Shown here: positions 12,478 through 23,137 of the stretch, piece after piece
How positions within the stretch are numbered: position 1 is the stretch's first letter
Layout: each line of letters starts with the position of its first letter
Source: Enoplosus armatus
Taxonomy: Eukaryota; Chordata; Actinopteri; Centrarchiformes; Enoplosidae
Assembly (NCBI RefSeq): GCF_043641665.1
Contig: NC_092200.1
Location: forward strand, 9,679,694 to 9,743,693
Length of the DNA: 64,000 bases
Reading direction: 5' to 3'
Translations under genes and position numbers: made by a program
The notes under the pieces: generated by a model
Database searches by the model: none
The model's input: the letters and a program-made list of their open reading frames with translations, nothing else
What the model was told of the DNA's origin: nothing

Positions 12478-12607
12478 TAAAGGAATAGTGAGACAGTTTG
12501 GGAAATGCTTATTTGCTCTCTTGCTTGAGTTAGACGAGAAGATCGATACCACTCTCGTGTCTGTCCGATTAGCTTAGCTCAGGCTAGTTATTTCCTCGTT
12601 TCTACAA
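12478..12607 (+). mobile_element. fragment of a terminal-inverted-repeat element
   Basis: The segment begins AAAGGAATAGTGAGACAGTT and continues with TTTGGGAAATGCTTATTTGC, AGTTAGACGAGAAGATCGAT, ACCACTCTCGTGTCTGT and TTAGCTTAGCTCAGGCTAG. The same order of blocks occurs at 52927-53327 and, in part, at 46120-46450. It is the left end of a short non-autonomous DNA element that I know as very common in percomorph fish; the family name is not certain. Here it is truncated on the right. No transposase is encoded. Confidence 0.75.
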
Positions 12608-12960
12608 AACCCCAGCACAGGTCTGGGAGATGATTTTGGTCTAATGGCCACACTCGGCATTGCAGGATCACGTGACCAAGACTGTCCCAAAAATACTTTT
12701 TTCCCCACATACACGCTCATTACAAAGCATCACCCCGAAATGACCCTTTGTCTTTGTCACTGGACTTGGATCCGTTGGGTCCAGTAAAATTTGTAACTTC
12801 TAGAAGGGCCGTATCATTGAATTATTTTATTGCGTTCATGTGTGCCAAGCCAGGGAGTCAGCGGGCCCAACACTGACAAAGAAACTGTATTATTGTAAAT
12901 AAGCCTAAAGCTGTCAGTCAGGAGTCAAATAAAAATGCTGAAGACCCGAACAGTCTTTTT
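12608..12960 (+). repeat. probable interspersed repeat of a second family
   Basis: Directly abutting the fragment on its left is a moderately GC-rich block containing GCAGGATCACGTGACC, a TTGGGTCCAG segment, CAGCGGGCCCAACACTGAC and a tail TCAAATAAAAATGCTG. The wording resembles a fish repeat family I have seen with that polyadenylation-like tail. No second copy exists in the window, so this rests on memory alone. Confidence 0.4.
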
Positions 12961-14083
12961 GTTTGTTTCTTTTGTGGGTGAATTTGAAAAAATAAGACAT
13001 CATTATTGGAGAAAAAAAAATCCACCAAATACTACCTAGTAAAAGCTAATTCAGTCTGGAACCTATACTGGTTGTGCTGAGAGTTGTCATGCAACACCAT
13101 TAATTAACAGGCTTTTCTGAGGCCTCCCACACACATACTGCATCAAACTCACAGCCAGTATCCTTATCCAAAACTCATCTCTGCTCTACAGAAACAAGGA
13201 TACACAGTGCTACGACACAACCCAACATTCCTATAACACATACCGCATATTAGAAGAAGGTATTCTTGGAAAGTGAAATAAACTCCAATAGGAATACAGG
13301 AATAGTTGAGCTGCATTTCCTTGAAAATTGTTGTTTTGCTAGTCCACTGCTAGACACTAAAACAAAAATTTAAAAAAATCCCTGCTCACTTTTATCGATC
13401 ATTACTGAACATTAGCGACTACACTTATATTTTCAGGATAAATTAATATTTTAGGGAATAATCTAAATGTAAACATTGCGTGCATGCCCATCTCGTCTCT
13501 CCCAGGTATCCCTACAGAGCAGAGTAAAAATGAAGGATGCCTCCAAAGCTTGGAGACAGTAATCTCCCCTGTGGAGGTCAAATCTAACATGGCAGGTTAG
13601 TGTCTGTGGAGATTGACAGCCTGGAGAAATACTGCTGCCAGGCACCCACAACACACAGTGACAGTAAACACCTCCCAGGAAAAAGGCTGGTTACCAAGCC
13701 TTATAGAGCGACTGTCAGAGGGCGCCAGCCATCAGAGCTGCTGCCGACACCGCAGTGACAGACTCTGTCAACCTATCACTATCATATCGAAACCATCTCA
13801 ATAATGGAAACATCAAACTCACCCAGGAAGTATACAGATCCAACCTATACACATCTTCATCAGAAACATTTGTAGGCTTATTCTTTCTGTGGCAATTTAA
13901 GATTAGTCACAATAATAACACTTTGATTTTCAAAGATCTTGGAAGAAATTGTTTATATAGAATCATAACATGACTTTTTGACCATATACTGTAGTTTTGT
14001 GTAGATTCTATGTGGAGAGTTACTGGAGTTCTTAAAAGTCAGGCACAGCAAAAGGCATTGTTTAAGGGAAATGCTTTATTGTA
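12961..14083. other. gene-free stretch
   Basis: AT-rich with a T-rich/A-rich flank next to the repeat and no supported gene. Overlapping short frames at 13.4-13.97 kb on both strands have no recognisable content. Confidence 0.45.
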
Positions 14084-14360
14084 GAGCTGAAACGACTGAG
14101 TAATCAATTAATCTAGTAATTGACAGATTATTAATCTGCAACTACCTTGATAACAGATTAATCGTTTAAGTAGTTTTTCAAGTAAAAATGTTTAAGTCTT
14201 TAAGTTTTCGACCGTCGGTCGGACAAATGAGACATTTAAAGAAGCCACCGCGTTCTCCGGGACCTTGTGATGGGCTTCTTTGTTTTGCTTTAACAAACAT
14301 CCAGATTAATCGAGAAATCAGTACATAAAGCGAAAATAATCGTTAGGTGCAGCAATAATG
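14084..14360. mobile_element. short non-autonomous element, GCTGCAACTA-type family, copy 1
   Basis: The segment opens with GAGCTGAAACGACTGAGTAA and many ATTAATC blocks and closes with CGAAAATAATCGTTAGGTGC AGC-type sequence. This pattern (AATCGATTAATC-rich ends facing each other, ending in GCAGC) is shared with 29476-29768 and 36718-36929. Fish genomes are full of such miniature elements, often attributed to hAT-like transposons; that attribution is from memory. The interior includes a GACCGTCGGTCGG palindrome. There is no coding potential. Confidence 0.65.
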
Positions 14361-15239
14361 GGAAACATTGTTTGCATAAAATCATGACAATATACTGCAA
14401 CTTATTTGTCACCATTTAATGTGCATACTTCAGTTTTGCGTACATTCAATGTGGTGGGTAATTGATGTATAATAATTATGAAAGTCAAGCAGAACAAAAG
14501 GTTTGTTTAAAGAAATCTAGTGTAGCATTACATTATGAAATGGATGAACACATAAACTTTCACTCAGACTTAAATCTATGTTGTTTACTGAGGTTACACA
14601 GAAATTGTAATGCAGTACAGCAGACCACTAATTGCATGAAATATGTTATCTTACAGGCTTGTGCTGTCTGCCTTTCATAAACAAAGGCTGACAGATCATG
14701 CCCTCAACCAGTGACCCTGCTGTGAGCATATGCACTAATGCAAGGTCACACTGGAGACTGGCCACATGAGGAGAAAACAGCCATCCAATTTGCCTTGTGA
14801 GCCCAACACAGACACAAACTACTGATGTAGTCATCATGCCCTACAATAAAATGTCAGTGTGCTAAACGGGGCCCTTTTTTCATTAACGGCTCTAATAAAT
14901 GGCGCTTCTATAAAATAGAGGATTCCCTTTTATGTCCGCGAGAGGAGAAAATGATAAAGGGATATCACTGCCAAAAAATCTGTTGTACGTTCAATGTCAA
15001 GGAGGCTTCGTTGGCTCCCACAGAGCTCAGCTGTGTGCAAAAGCATAGCAGCCCCTGATTTTCATAATGGCAGGTGGCCATCTTTAAATCAGAGATCGAC
15101 ATACAATACTGGCCATACACCACAGTGACTGATAACACAACATTACATCTGCCACAAAACAGACCATGCTGCCTTATGGTCCAAATACTAATAAAATCTA
15201 GTTAAATAGTAAAGAATAAGTAGCCATGGCATATCATTT
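14361..15239. other. gene-free stretch
   Basis: No supported gene or recognised repeat. AT-rich unique-looking DNA. Confidence 0.45.
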
Positions 15240-15480
15240 GAAGCAAGGAAGTCATATCCAGGGCTCTGATTGGTCCAATTATGAGGGTGAGTGTTGATGG
15301 GAGCGTGCTATGAGGGGGTGATGGCGGTTATGAGGGGGGTTGTGGGTAGAGGAGGCAGAAAAGACAGGCAGACAGACAGACCTATAGCCTGACGCCGTTC
15401 CCCCTCATCCTCTGCTTGCCCTTTGTCATGCACCCTCCTCACCTCCAGAGCTGTCACTGACTTGTCAGAACCAATCACAG
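15240..15480. promoter_or_regulatory. candidate regulatory segment with inverted CCAAT motifs
   Basis: TGATTGG at 15267-15273 is followed immediately by TCCAATT, so CCAAT boxes lie on both strands within 13 bp. A further CCAATCA at 15471-15477 is the exact inverse of the first. Between them are G-rich repeats of a GAGGGGG type and a CAGACAGACAGAC tract. On the minus strand GAG|GTGAGG near 15447 is a donor-quality site with an open frame behind it, but no good acceptor. Function unproven. Confidence 0.25.
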
Positions 15481-18110
15481 GATGCCATGCTGTCTGCCAG
15501 CCATGTACCAGTTTGGACAGGATGACATCAAATTTCTGGTGCTACGTGTCAAGGACCATATGAAAACAGATGTCCTCATTACTGGGTCTCCCCATGCTTT
15601 AGAAATACTACATGCTCACCTTTTCACAGATCAAAGGATTAAGAAACATCACAAGGTTTCATTTTTCAGTTTAATTTTAATTTTAGTATAGGTTAGCAGT
15701 GTGAAATGTCTAAAAATAATCAGTGACATCAGATAAAAAAATCTAACTGTTTATCATAAAACACATTCATTCTTTAAACAAATATTGCCATATAAGTGCA
15801 GAATGGCACACTATTCAAAAACCTAAGAAAAACAGCAAACTAAAACCCAGTCAAAGCCAGATCACAGTGTGATAAAACAGTGACATGTCCAAGCCTGGTG
15901 TTATGCATATATGAGGCCCTCTGAGATCCAGCATGACAAAAGTAACTTTATTGAATGGGACAGATCGCTGCTTGTCTGACTGACTTAATCTGTTTGATTG
16001 AGCAACGGGACGCCTTCGGCTTCACAAGTCCTTCAAAGGCAGCAGATTCTGCAAGTGTGAAAAAAGAGGGAGGAAAAAAGGAAAAGAGAAAAATCCCCCC
16101 CACACACCCCTTCTACTGCAATAGACACACATACACACCACAGCAGCTTTTGGAGGGTTTATTTATTAGCTTTAAACATCTTATTCATTGCCCTACCACC
16201 CAAGCCCTTTCAGGTCATCAGCCTCTAACAAAGACCGCAAGCCTGGAAAATCTGTCAACTGTCAGTGTCATTGATTAGGAGCAGAACTCTGGGCAGATGA
16301 TGAGGCTTCATTGAAGCCAACCGTTGAAGAGTAATAAAAGGGCAGAGCTTGAAGAGTTGAGCTGACAATAACACTGCTGCTGCAATTTTCCTCTAGACTC
16401 AAAAGCATGCCGCATTACAGAGCCATACATTCATTTGCTCATGCTTCACGATCTTATTATGGGGATCTAACTTTCCACTCCACCCCCTTTTTTCACCATG
16501 TCGTCCTAACACAAAGCAGACCTCAGCTATCATTGTGCTTGATCTGAATTTTATTTAGAGCTCCATATGCTTCTCCTGCCTACTCTCAAAGCCTGGTGTT
16601 GATGCTTGGCCTCTCTTGGCCCGTTAACCATTAAAAGAGGGGCCATTCTGTCACCACACTGCCTATTGTGGGCCTTCGAGGTTAAGAGACAAAAGTGTGA
16701 GATCATGAATGAGTGCTTGGCAGTCTATTGGAGGTTTCCATCCGCACAATTGAACTGAGAATCTGCACCTGATGCAATTCAAGCATCTATTTTGAAAGAG
16801 AAAAGGGGCTACTTTGTTTACTGGAGTGGCCCCATTAAATAAAAAGGGGTAGTTTTCATTTTCAAGCATTTGGCACACTGGTTTTCAAAATCTCTGCAAA
16901 AGACAGAGACCCATCATGGTGCTGCTATAGTTCTCTCCTAATGCCTTACAGAAAATGCAGCTAAATACCTAATCAGACCTCCTGGCCGTTATTAGCACCC
17001 AGACATACAGTTAGTTACACATGAGACCACAGAGGAGCTAGATGAAACCCCAGAGGTACTCCACACCTCACAGCAAGGAGCAGGCTACAGAATTACCCCT
17101 CTACCGTCTCTGGGGGCTTCCCCTGAACACACATTTTTCCCTACACTTTCTCCCCTCGAAGTAGCCAAAGCTGTGTCTCCCAGTCTCCAGGTCCCCCCTT
17201 AGTGACAATTTGTCCACATCAGAGAGTCGTCATCCCTAATGAGATCTGACTCGTGACACACAGATGGGGAGGGGCCGGGCACGGGCAGTGCTAGCGCTGG
17301 GTGCCTGCCTGCCCCGGGGCTACAGAAAAACGCCACGCTCAGACCACTGTGTGAGAGAACACAACTGCTTTCTGCTAAGCTCTGCTTCACCACCACAAGC
17401 TCTACCAGCCCTCAGCCCACATTGCTGGGCCGTTACAAGAGAACAGGATGCAGTAAGAGCAATAAAAAGGAATGTTGTTAATTATATTTGTACACTCACA
17501 ACCAACTGAAATGTAATATACAGCTTAAAAGTGCAGGAAATTCAATGCTGAGGGATTTTCTTAAAATGATATCAGCGTACCGTTTGCCAAGAGTTACATT
17601 CAAAGCCCATAAAACAAAAAGTAGTTTGTGATACACCCAAAAACGTCATTACTATCTTACTTACCATCTGCTGTTAGTGATCTTACGAATAATAATAAAC
17701 TACAAAGGATAATGCACGCCACTTCATTAAACCATTCACAGTGAGAAAAGACACCATACGTCTGTGACTAAACAGCAAATCATGTGAAATAAGCTTTGCA
17801 TTGTGACACAAAGAGCAGACCCTTTCAGCTCCTCTTCCATTTAGCTGTAAAACCACACATGAGAAGAGAAGCTGGTCAAAATGTTCTTTGGCAACTTCTG
17901 TCAGTCATTGACAATAGCTAGAAGTTTCACAAGTCTGGAAAATATCATAAATTATGTTTCTAAATAATTACCAAACAATGCAGCTTAAAGATGGTGATTG
18001 CAACTTCTATTTCTACACAAAACCTTTATAATAATGGTATTATATAGATGACATATGTTGGCCTGGTGTCAGGTGATATAAGACACACACACTGCACATC
18101 CTCTCCCCTG
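15481..18110. other. gene-free stretch
   Basis: No gene supported. Purine-rich patch at about 16060-16095 (GAGGGAGGAAAAAAGG) leads into a C-rich CACAC patch. A local GC-rich spot at 17265-17320 (GGCACGGGCAGTGCTAGCGC) has short overlapping frames on both strands without recognisable content. At 17665 a minus-strand ATG|GTAAGT donor stands without an open upstream exon. Confidence 0.45.
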
Positions 18111-18144
<34 letters not shown>

Positions 18145-18154
18145 ACACACACAC
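18111..18154. repeat. (CA)n microsatellite
   Basis: About 22 AC dinucleotides interrupted by a single G (CAGACA). A smaller ACACAC cluster precedes it at 18081. Confidence 0.95.
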
Positions 18155-21100
18155 GGGTTGACCCTGTATCCTAAAATCACAGCCTCTCTGTTCCGGTCAA
18201 GTGCATCAGCCAGGCAAATGTATGCAATTAGGTCATGTTGGCCCAGGGTGACCCACACAGGGGACAACAGTCATTGTCAAGATCTTAATAAAAGTAAAAT
18301 CCTATCAAGGCACAGGGGGTAAAATTGTCTGAGGGAATCACCTTAATAAATAAGACAACAACAAAAAAAACGCTTAGAGCTTAGAGAGCAGGAGAACACT
18401 GTGCATGATAAGAATTAAATTATCCTTCAATATGCTGTGCTTACCCAGTGCTGGCCTTTAATTTGGAAATATAAATGACATACTGTGGCCAGGTTTTAAA
18501 TGGGTAATAACCTGGAGCCCCCCTTTGAACACAGGCCCATACAACAAACACTACTTTGCCACAACTTTCTCAGTTTATTTTCTTATCATAGAAACTCAAT
18601 CTGACTCACAGCGCCACAATTTCTATTGTCAACTGTATGTCATTGCCATGAAACTTAAATAAATCTACATTTTTCTACTCCTTTGTTTCCTCTCTCTGCA
18701 CTCACGTTTTTTTCATGCTTCCACTCTCCTCAGCCCTGCTGGCTGCTCTCACCTTTCTTTCCTGGCCCTCTGGCCCTCATCCTTGGCTCTGGCTCCTGAC
18801 AACCTCACCCACTGAGCTACAGATTGGCCGGCACACAATGCCCCAGATCCTCATTCACCAACACAATGCACTCACCAGCCATACACCTTCCCTTCTCTTT
18901 AACTCTCTCGCCACATCCCTTCTGTCCATTCCCTCATTTTCTTTCCCTCTCATTCATTCTCTTCGTTCATTTAATTTCCTCCAGCTCTCTCCAAGTCTAT
19001 CTCTCGCTTCTCTGACTCGGTCTTTCTGGCAACTTGGTGGTGACTGGTGGGCCGACAACAGAAACCGTCTCCCGCCTTATTCCGGTGCAGGGCAGCATGA
19101 GCGGGACGAGCCAGAGCTCACAAAGCCACTGCAGAGCGAAACAAAGGTTGTGTGCTCCATCATTCAAACCGGGGCCACTCCGACAGCTGCCTCCGCCACG
19201 CTCACACTGACAAACGGCCAGAAAAACAGATGGTTTGTGCATTCATGACCAGTTTAGTGGAAGCCCAGGAGTCACCCCCATTCAAGGGGAGGGTTTTTGT
19301 CAGCTATTCCATAATAAAGCTTTTCAGTCTGGTAGAAAATTAGAAATGCATTTTAAAATTGTCACTTAATTATTGAGGTCATCCCGGCCCCATGGAGGAG
19401 AGAGGAAAGAGCTCAGGCTCTGGCTTTGTGACACATGACTGATCTGAAAAGATGGGCTGCCTCATTTCACTTTTTAAATCCTGCCAACACATTAACATAC
19501 ATTTCAGTCAGTTTGCTTCTGAAAAGCAGATGCATTGAATTTTGGAAGCCAACTATCCTCCAAGGGGAGAAAGTTCATCATCTCAACATCTGATCAACAT
19601 TGGCATTGCAATTGTATACTCACTGAAAATGAATTAAATAAAAGATTGTGTAACAATATTATTCACTAATAAAATAATTAACTCAATTATGAGATGTATA
19701 ACAAGCATACAATGCATTTCTTCATGCATTTGCTCTCATACACATGCATTTACGTGCTGAACCATGCTGTTCTGTTGCTGGGACTCTCACGTCATGTCAA
19801 TCAAAGTGCCACACACATACAGGCACATCTGCACCATAATCGATAGCAGATGAGTGTGTCCAACCCTCTGAATCTTTTATCACCTCTGCTCTCTCAGACC
19901 CATATGGTTAAACCATGGCCCAGGGAAATGGGGGAACTTGGCTCTGTCCTGGGCACGTAAAGCTCCGTTTCACAGTCCTGAAGCCCTTGATTTAAAGTTA
20001 TAACATCTATGGACTGACAACTGCTGTTGAGATGCATTTCAGGCCCAACAGGAGAGGGTCTATCAAATTCAGACAGGAGAAATCAAGAGATAAAAATGTT
20101 TAATATTTGGTATTTTCACCACTTTAATCTTTGTCTAAATAAATCATTCGAGAAAGCTTATACAGGTATACGAGACTAAGTCAACCACAATAATGGTGTA
20201 TGTCATATCATTAAAATGAGCTTAGCGGTTGCTTTGAAGCAGTGAGGCGTGAACCATACTGGGCTTCTGAGCATCATCATCAAGCTCTTGGCAACACACC
20301 CCAAAAAGTCATTTCCAATTGTAAGAGAAAGCATTCACCGTGTTGCACTATATCATACACAATACTGTTCACACAAATTAGCTGGAGTGCCAGCCAAAGT
20401 GACACTGACTAAACTTAGTTTGTTTGTTCCCCCATATTAAATTAGTTGCACATCTTCCAGTGCCCAGAGACAGGGCCTAACAATGCAGGGAGAGCGGCTG
20501 AGCAGATATGAATTAAAGATAACGCCAAGCCACCGCACGTCTGTCTCTGCTTGGAAACCATCTGGACGTTCAATATTACATCCTTGTCTACACTTTTCAC
20601 ACTGATCAGGATCAAAGTTTTTTGACAGGTCTTCATGATGCATCACACCCAGATGTGGTTACTGGCTGAACGCATTTGTTGAGGTCTCACTCTCATTCCG
20701 AGCAGTCATGCAATGGCCTTAAAAAGTTGTCTCTGAGAGAAGTCACAGCTGGAGCGGAGATAAAAGCCACTTACTTCTTACCTTAAATGTGACAGAGACA
20801 TCATGTCAAGCTCTAATTTAATCAGAGATTAAGCTTGCTTCAACATCACAAAATACTGGAACCAAGATTTTTAAGTATTACCTTCCAGCAACATTTTAAA
20901 GAAACTGAATTGAACTGAATGTATTTCAATATATTTGTGAATTTGAACACAAAAAAAGTAAGTATTTCTGATTTTGGCTTGTAGTTTTTTTGACAGACAA
21001 TTTATATAAAGACCGCAAGCATATCTTAACTATTATGTGATCTAACATGTTGTGATCCTATTAATAATCATGTAGGCTCAGCATCATTGCATCGGACTGG

Positions 21101-21430
21101 TTAAGTCAAATTAGCATAATCATTGTCATCATTAGCATAATTTCTGAGCTAGTTTGTCCGTGTTACTTACTGTAATGTATAGCACAATAGAGACACCCAA
21201 CAGCATGTTACACACTGCAGATAATAGCAGACCACACATTCTTATTGACCTGTGAGAGACCCACACGGCTCATAGAATATAAACAAGGATACACACGACA
21301 CCTTCGCATACACATACACGTAGTATGAAGCTCATTGTGCCCCGACAGCTTCTGCTTTGTTTCCACTTAAGCACTGCCCTCCTCTGACTGTCCAAGGAAG
21401 TGCATACAACCAATATGGCAACACATCTAC
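18155..21430. other. gene-free stretch including a CT-rich block
   Basis: The interval 18690-19035 is pyrimidine-rich on the plus strand and carries a 177-codon frame (18715-19248). Its composition (S, L, P, T and little else until the last 60 residues) follows from the CT richness, and no domain is recognisable, so I regard it as accidental. At 20781 the minus strand has AAG|GTAAGA with a weak acceptor. Nothing else stands out. Confidence 0.45.
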
Positions 21431-21479
21431 TCTTCATCACTGCTCCAAGTTATTACATCTCTCCAAAGGAAAGATTACT

Positions 21480-21720
21480 TCAAGATTGGTTTTATTACTT
21501 GTGGAGAGTGCACAGTCTGTGGATGAGAGACCCCTCCCCATCCCACTCCAGCCCCCTATCCAGTGCCATTTGTTGTTGGACTGCACCCCTTTGGCAGCGG
21601 ATAGGAAGCACTTCCTCAGAACATGATGTGGGAGGTGTTCAAAGATAGACGCTGACAGAAATCTGCTGTGATTGCCAAAAGCGCTGGCATTTCTACGACA
21701 CAAGCAGTGACTCTCAGACG
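21480..21720 (+). pseudogene. possible LINE reverse transcriptase C-terminal remnant
   Basis: One plus-strand frame reads CHLLLDCTPLAADRKHFLRT at 21570-21626 and stops. The pattern HLLLDC followed by a short spacer and DR..F resembles the zinc-knuckle-like tail (H..L..C..... R..YF) at the end of many fish non-LTR retrotransposon ORF2 proteins. After the stop, a fragment KALAFLRHK in a continuing frame could be the usual last helix. The segment is degenerate, with stops and probable frame changes, and there is no upstream polymerase core. It could also be chance; a translated search would decide. Confidence 0.3.
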
Positions 21721-22220
21721 GATGTGATTTGATCAAATAAATGTGACAAATGTGTGAATTTGGACAAAAAATAGCAATCGGATTAAATAAATACAAGCTA
21801 GAGGTGGGTATAAACAACTTGGAAAATAAGGCACAGTATGTTGCTATGTTACAAACAAAATTATCTTTCAACATTAAAAATATATCCTTGTTGCCAGCAT
21901 AGCCTTTTGGTTTGGTTTTTATTGGTGTTGTTATAATTTTAAGCTCAACCAGCTGGTAACTAGATGATACTCGAAAATGTTGTCTAGCCAAAAAAACAAA
22001 AAGACACATTTTCCATCTTTTTCAAAGACTGAACAAACTGCTCCTGTGAGATTCAAACCACAAACAGCGACGGCATCTAAGCAGAAAGTAATTAAACTCC
22101 CAGTAGACTCTAATCAACATTCATGAATGGCATCAGCTCCTAGCATGATATACAGTATAGGCCCTGTCAATATGATTTCTCACTGCTCACCAGCTCCTCG
22201 AACAGCTCTCACCATGGCCA

Positions 22221-22221
<1 letters not shown>
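21721..22221. other. gene-free stretch
   Basis: A 190-codon minus-strand frame spans 21437-22009. It overlaps the possible LINE remnant in antisense, has no recognisable motif, and is most likely accidental. Otherwise no feature. Confidence 0.4.

Positions 22222-22262
<41 letters not shown>
22222..22262. repeat. (CA)20 microsatellite
   Basis: An uninterrupted run of about 20 CA units, followed by GCTGCTGTG. Confidence 0.95.
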
Positions 22263-22264
<2 letters not shown>

Positions 22265-23120
22265 CTGCTGTGTGCAGGTCCCTCCCAAATTAATACCCAC
22301 AAGTGAAACCGTGACCTGCAGAAGGCAGCCCCGACCTGCCGTCCCAGAGCTTCCTGGTGGATCCACCCCCCGAGCGCGTGGCTCTGTCTGCCTTTCCCTC
22401 CTCTCTCCCCCCTCCAAGACTGAACAAGGACAAGAGCTCGCATGGGATGATGAATAAGATAATCACTGGCACAATATGTTAAAGTGTCAGTTTGTGTGTG
22501 AAAACATCAGTGTTTTGTTTGCTTTACTAAAAAAAAAAAAAAAAAACATTGTTACACTAAACGGATATAAATTATGATATGACGGAAGTAAAAAAAAAAA
22601 AAAATCACCAGCTGTAAATATGAATTGAATGTCAAGTCGCTGTTTAAACCAAACAACACCTTCAAAATAATTATTTCACACTTAAATCACTGATCCTACA
22701 TTTTGTCTTGTTAAATCCTCCTATTTTCCACTGCACACTTTTGTTGATTAAAAAGAAGCTGTTGTGGTAGCTGTTAAGGATTGGACAGCAACTGGACCAC
22801 AGAGCAAATCAGGAAGTGAAAAGACTCAAAGCCAGAGAGACAATAATGGACCTTGTCTGTACAGTCACCAAATGGCTACTGCTTGGTTAGCTGTAAGCTC
22901 CATTTTGGGACCTTCGGTTCCCATATTTAATTAAAAATCCATTATCACCTCTCAGCATAGTGAGCAGCACTTCAGCACATACTATCCAGATCTGCACTCT
23001 TAATTGGTCTTAAATGGCTAAATTGCTCTTCATGCAATCAGTCTTCCAGTTCTCTAAAATGAAGTTAAGAAAGAAAGTTAAGAAAGAATTGCAAGTAGTG
23101 TAAAAGTCTGGTTAAAAATG
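22263..23120. other. gene-free stretch with two A homopolymers
   Basis: Contains A18 at 22529-22546 and A15 at 22590-22604 within AT-rich DNA. A GC-richer patch at 22300-22440 has overlapping frames on both strands that reflect composition only. Confidence 0.5.
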
Positions 23121-23137
23121 CCCCCCCCCCCCCCCCC
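23121..23137. repeat. (C)17 homopolymer
   Basis: Seventeen C in a row. Just upstream, GAAAGTTAAGAAAGAA is a small tandem repeat at about 23063-23088. Confidence 0.9.

Noticed and set aside
17640..17670. Minus-strand donor ATG|GTAAGT
   Set aside because: No open exon or usable acceptor upstream of it in a compatible phase.
18715..19248. 177-codon plus-strand open frame
   Set aside because: Lies in CT-rich sequence, composition is S/L/P/T-biased, no domain, no splice sites of quality; most likely accidental.
21437..22009. 190-codon minus-strand open frame, the longest in the window
   Set aside because: No recognisable motif, antisense to a possible LINE remnant, AT-rich codon use; length alone is not convincing.
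22187..22443. Open frames running through the (CA)20 tract
   Set aside because: Dinucleotide repeats of this kind are open in several frames by nature; no coding support.
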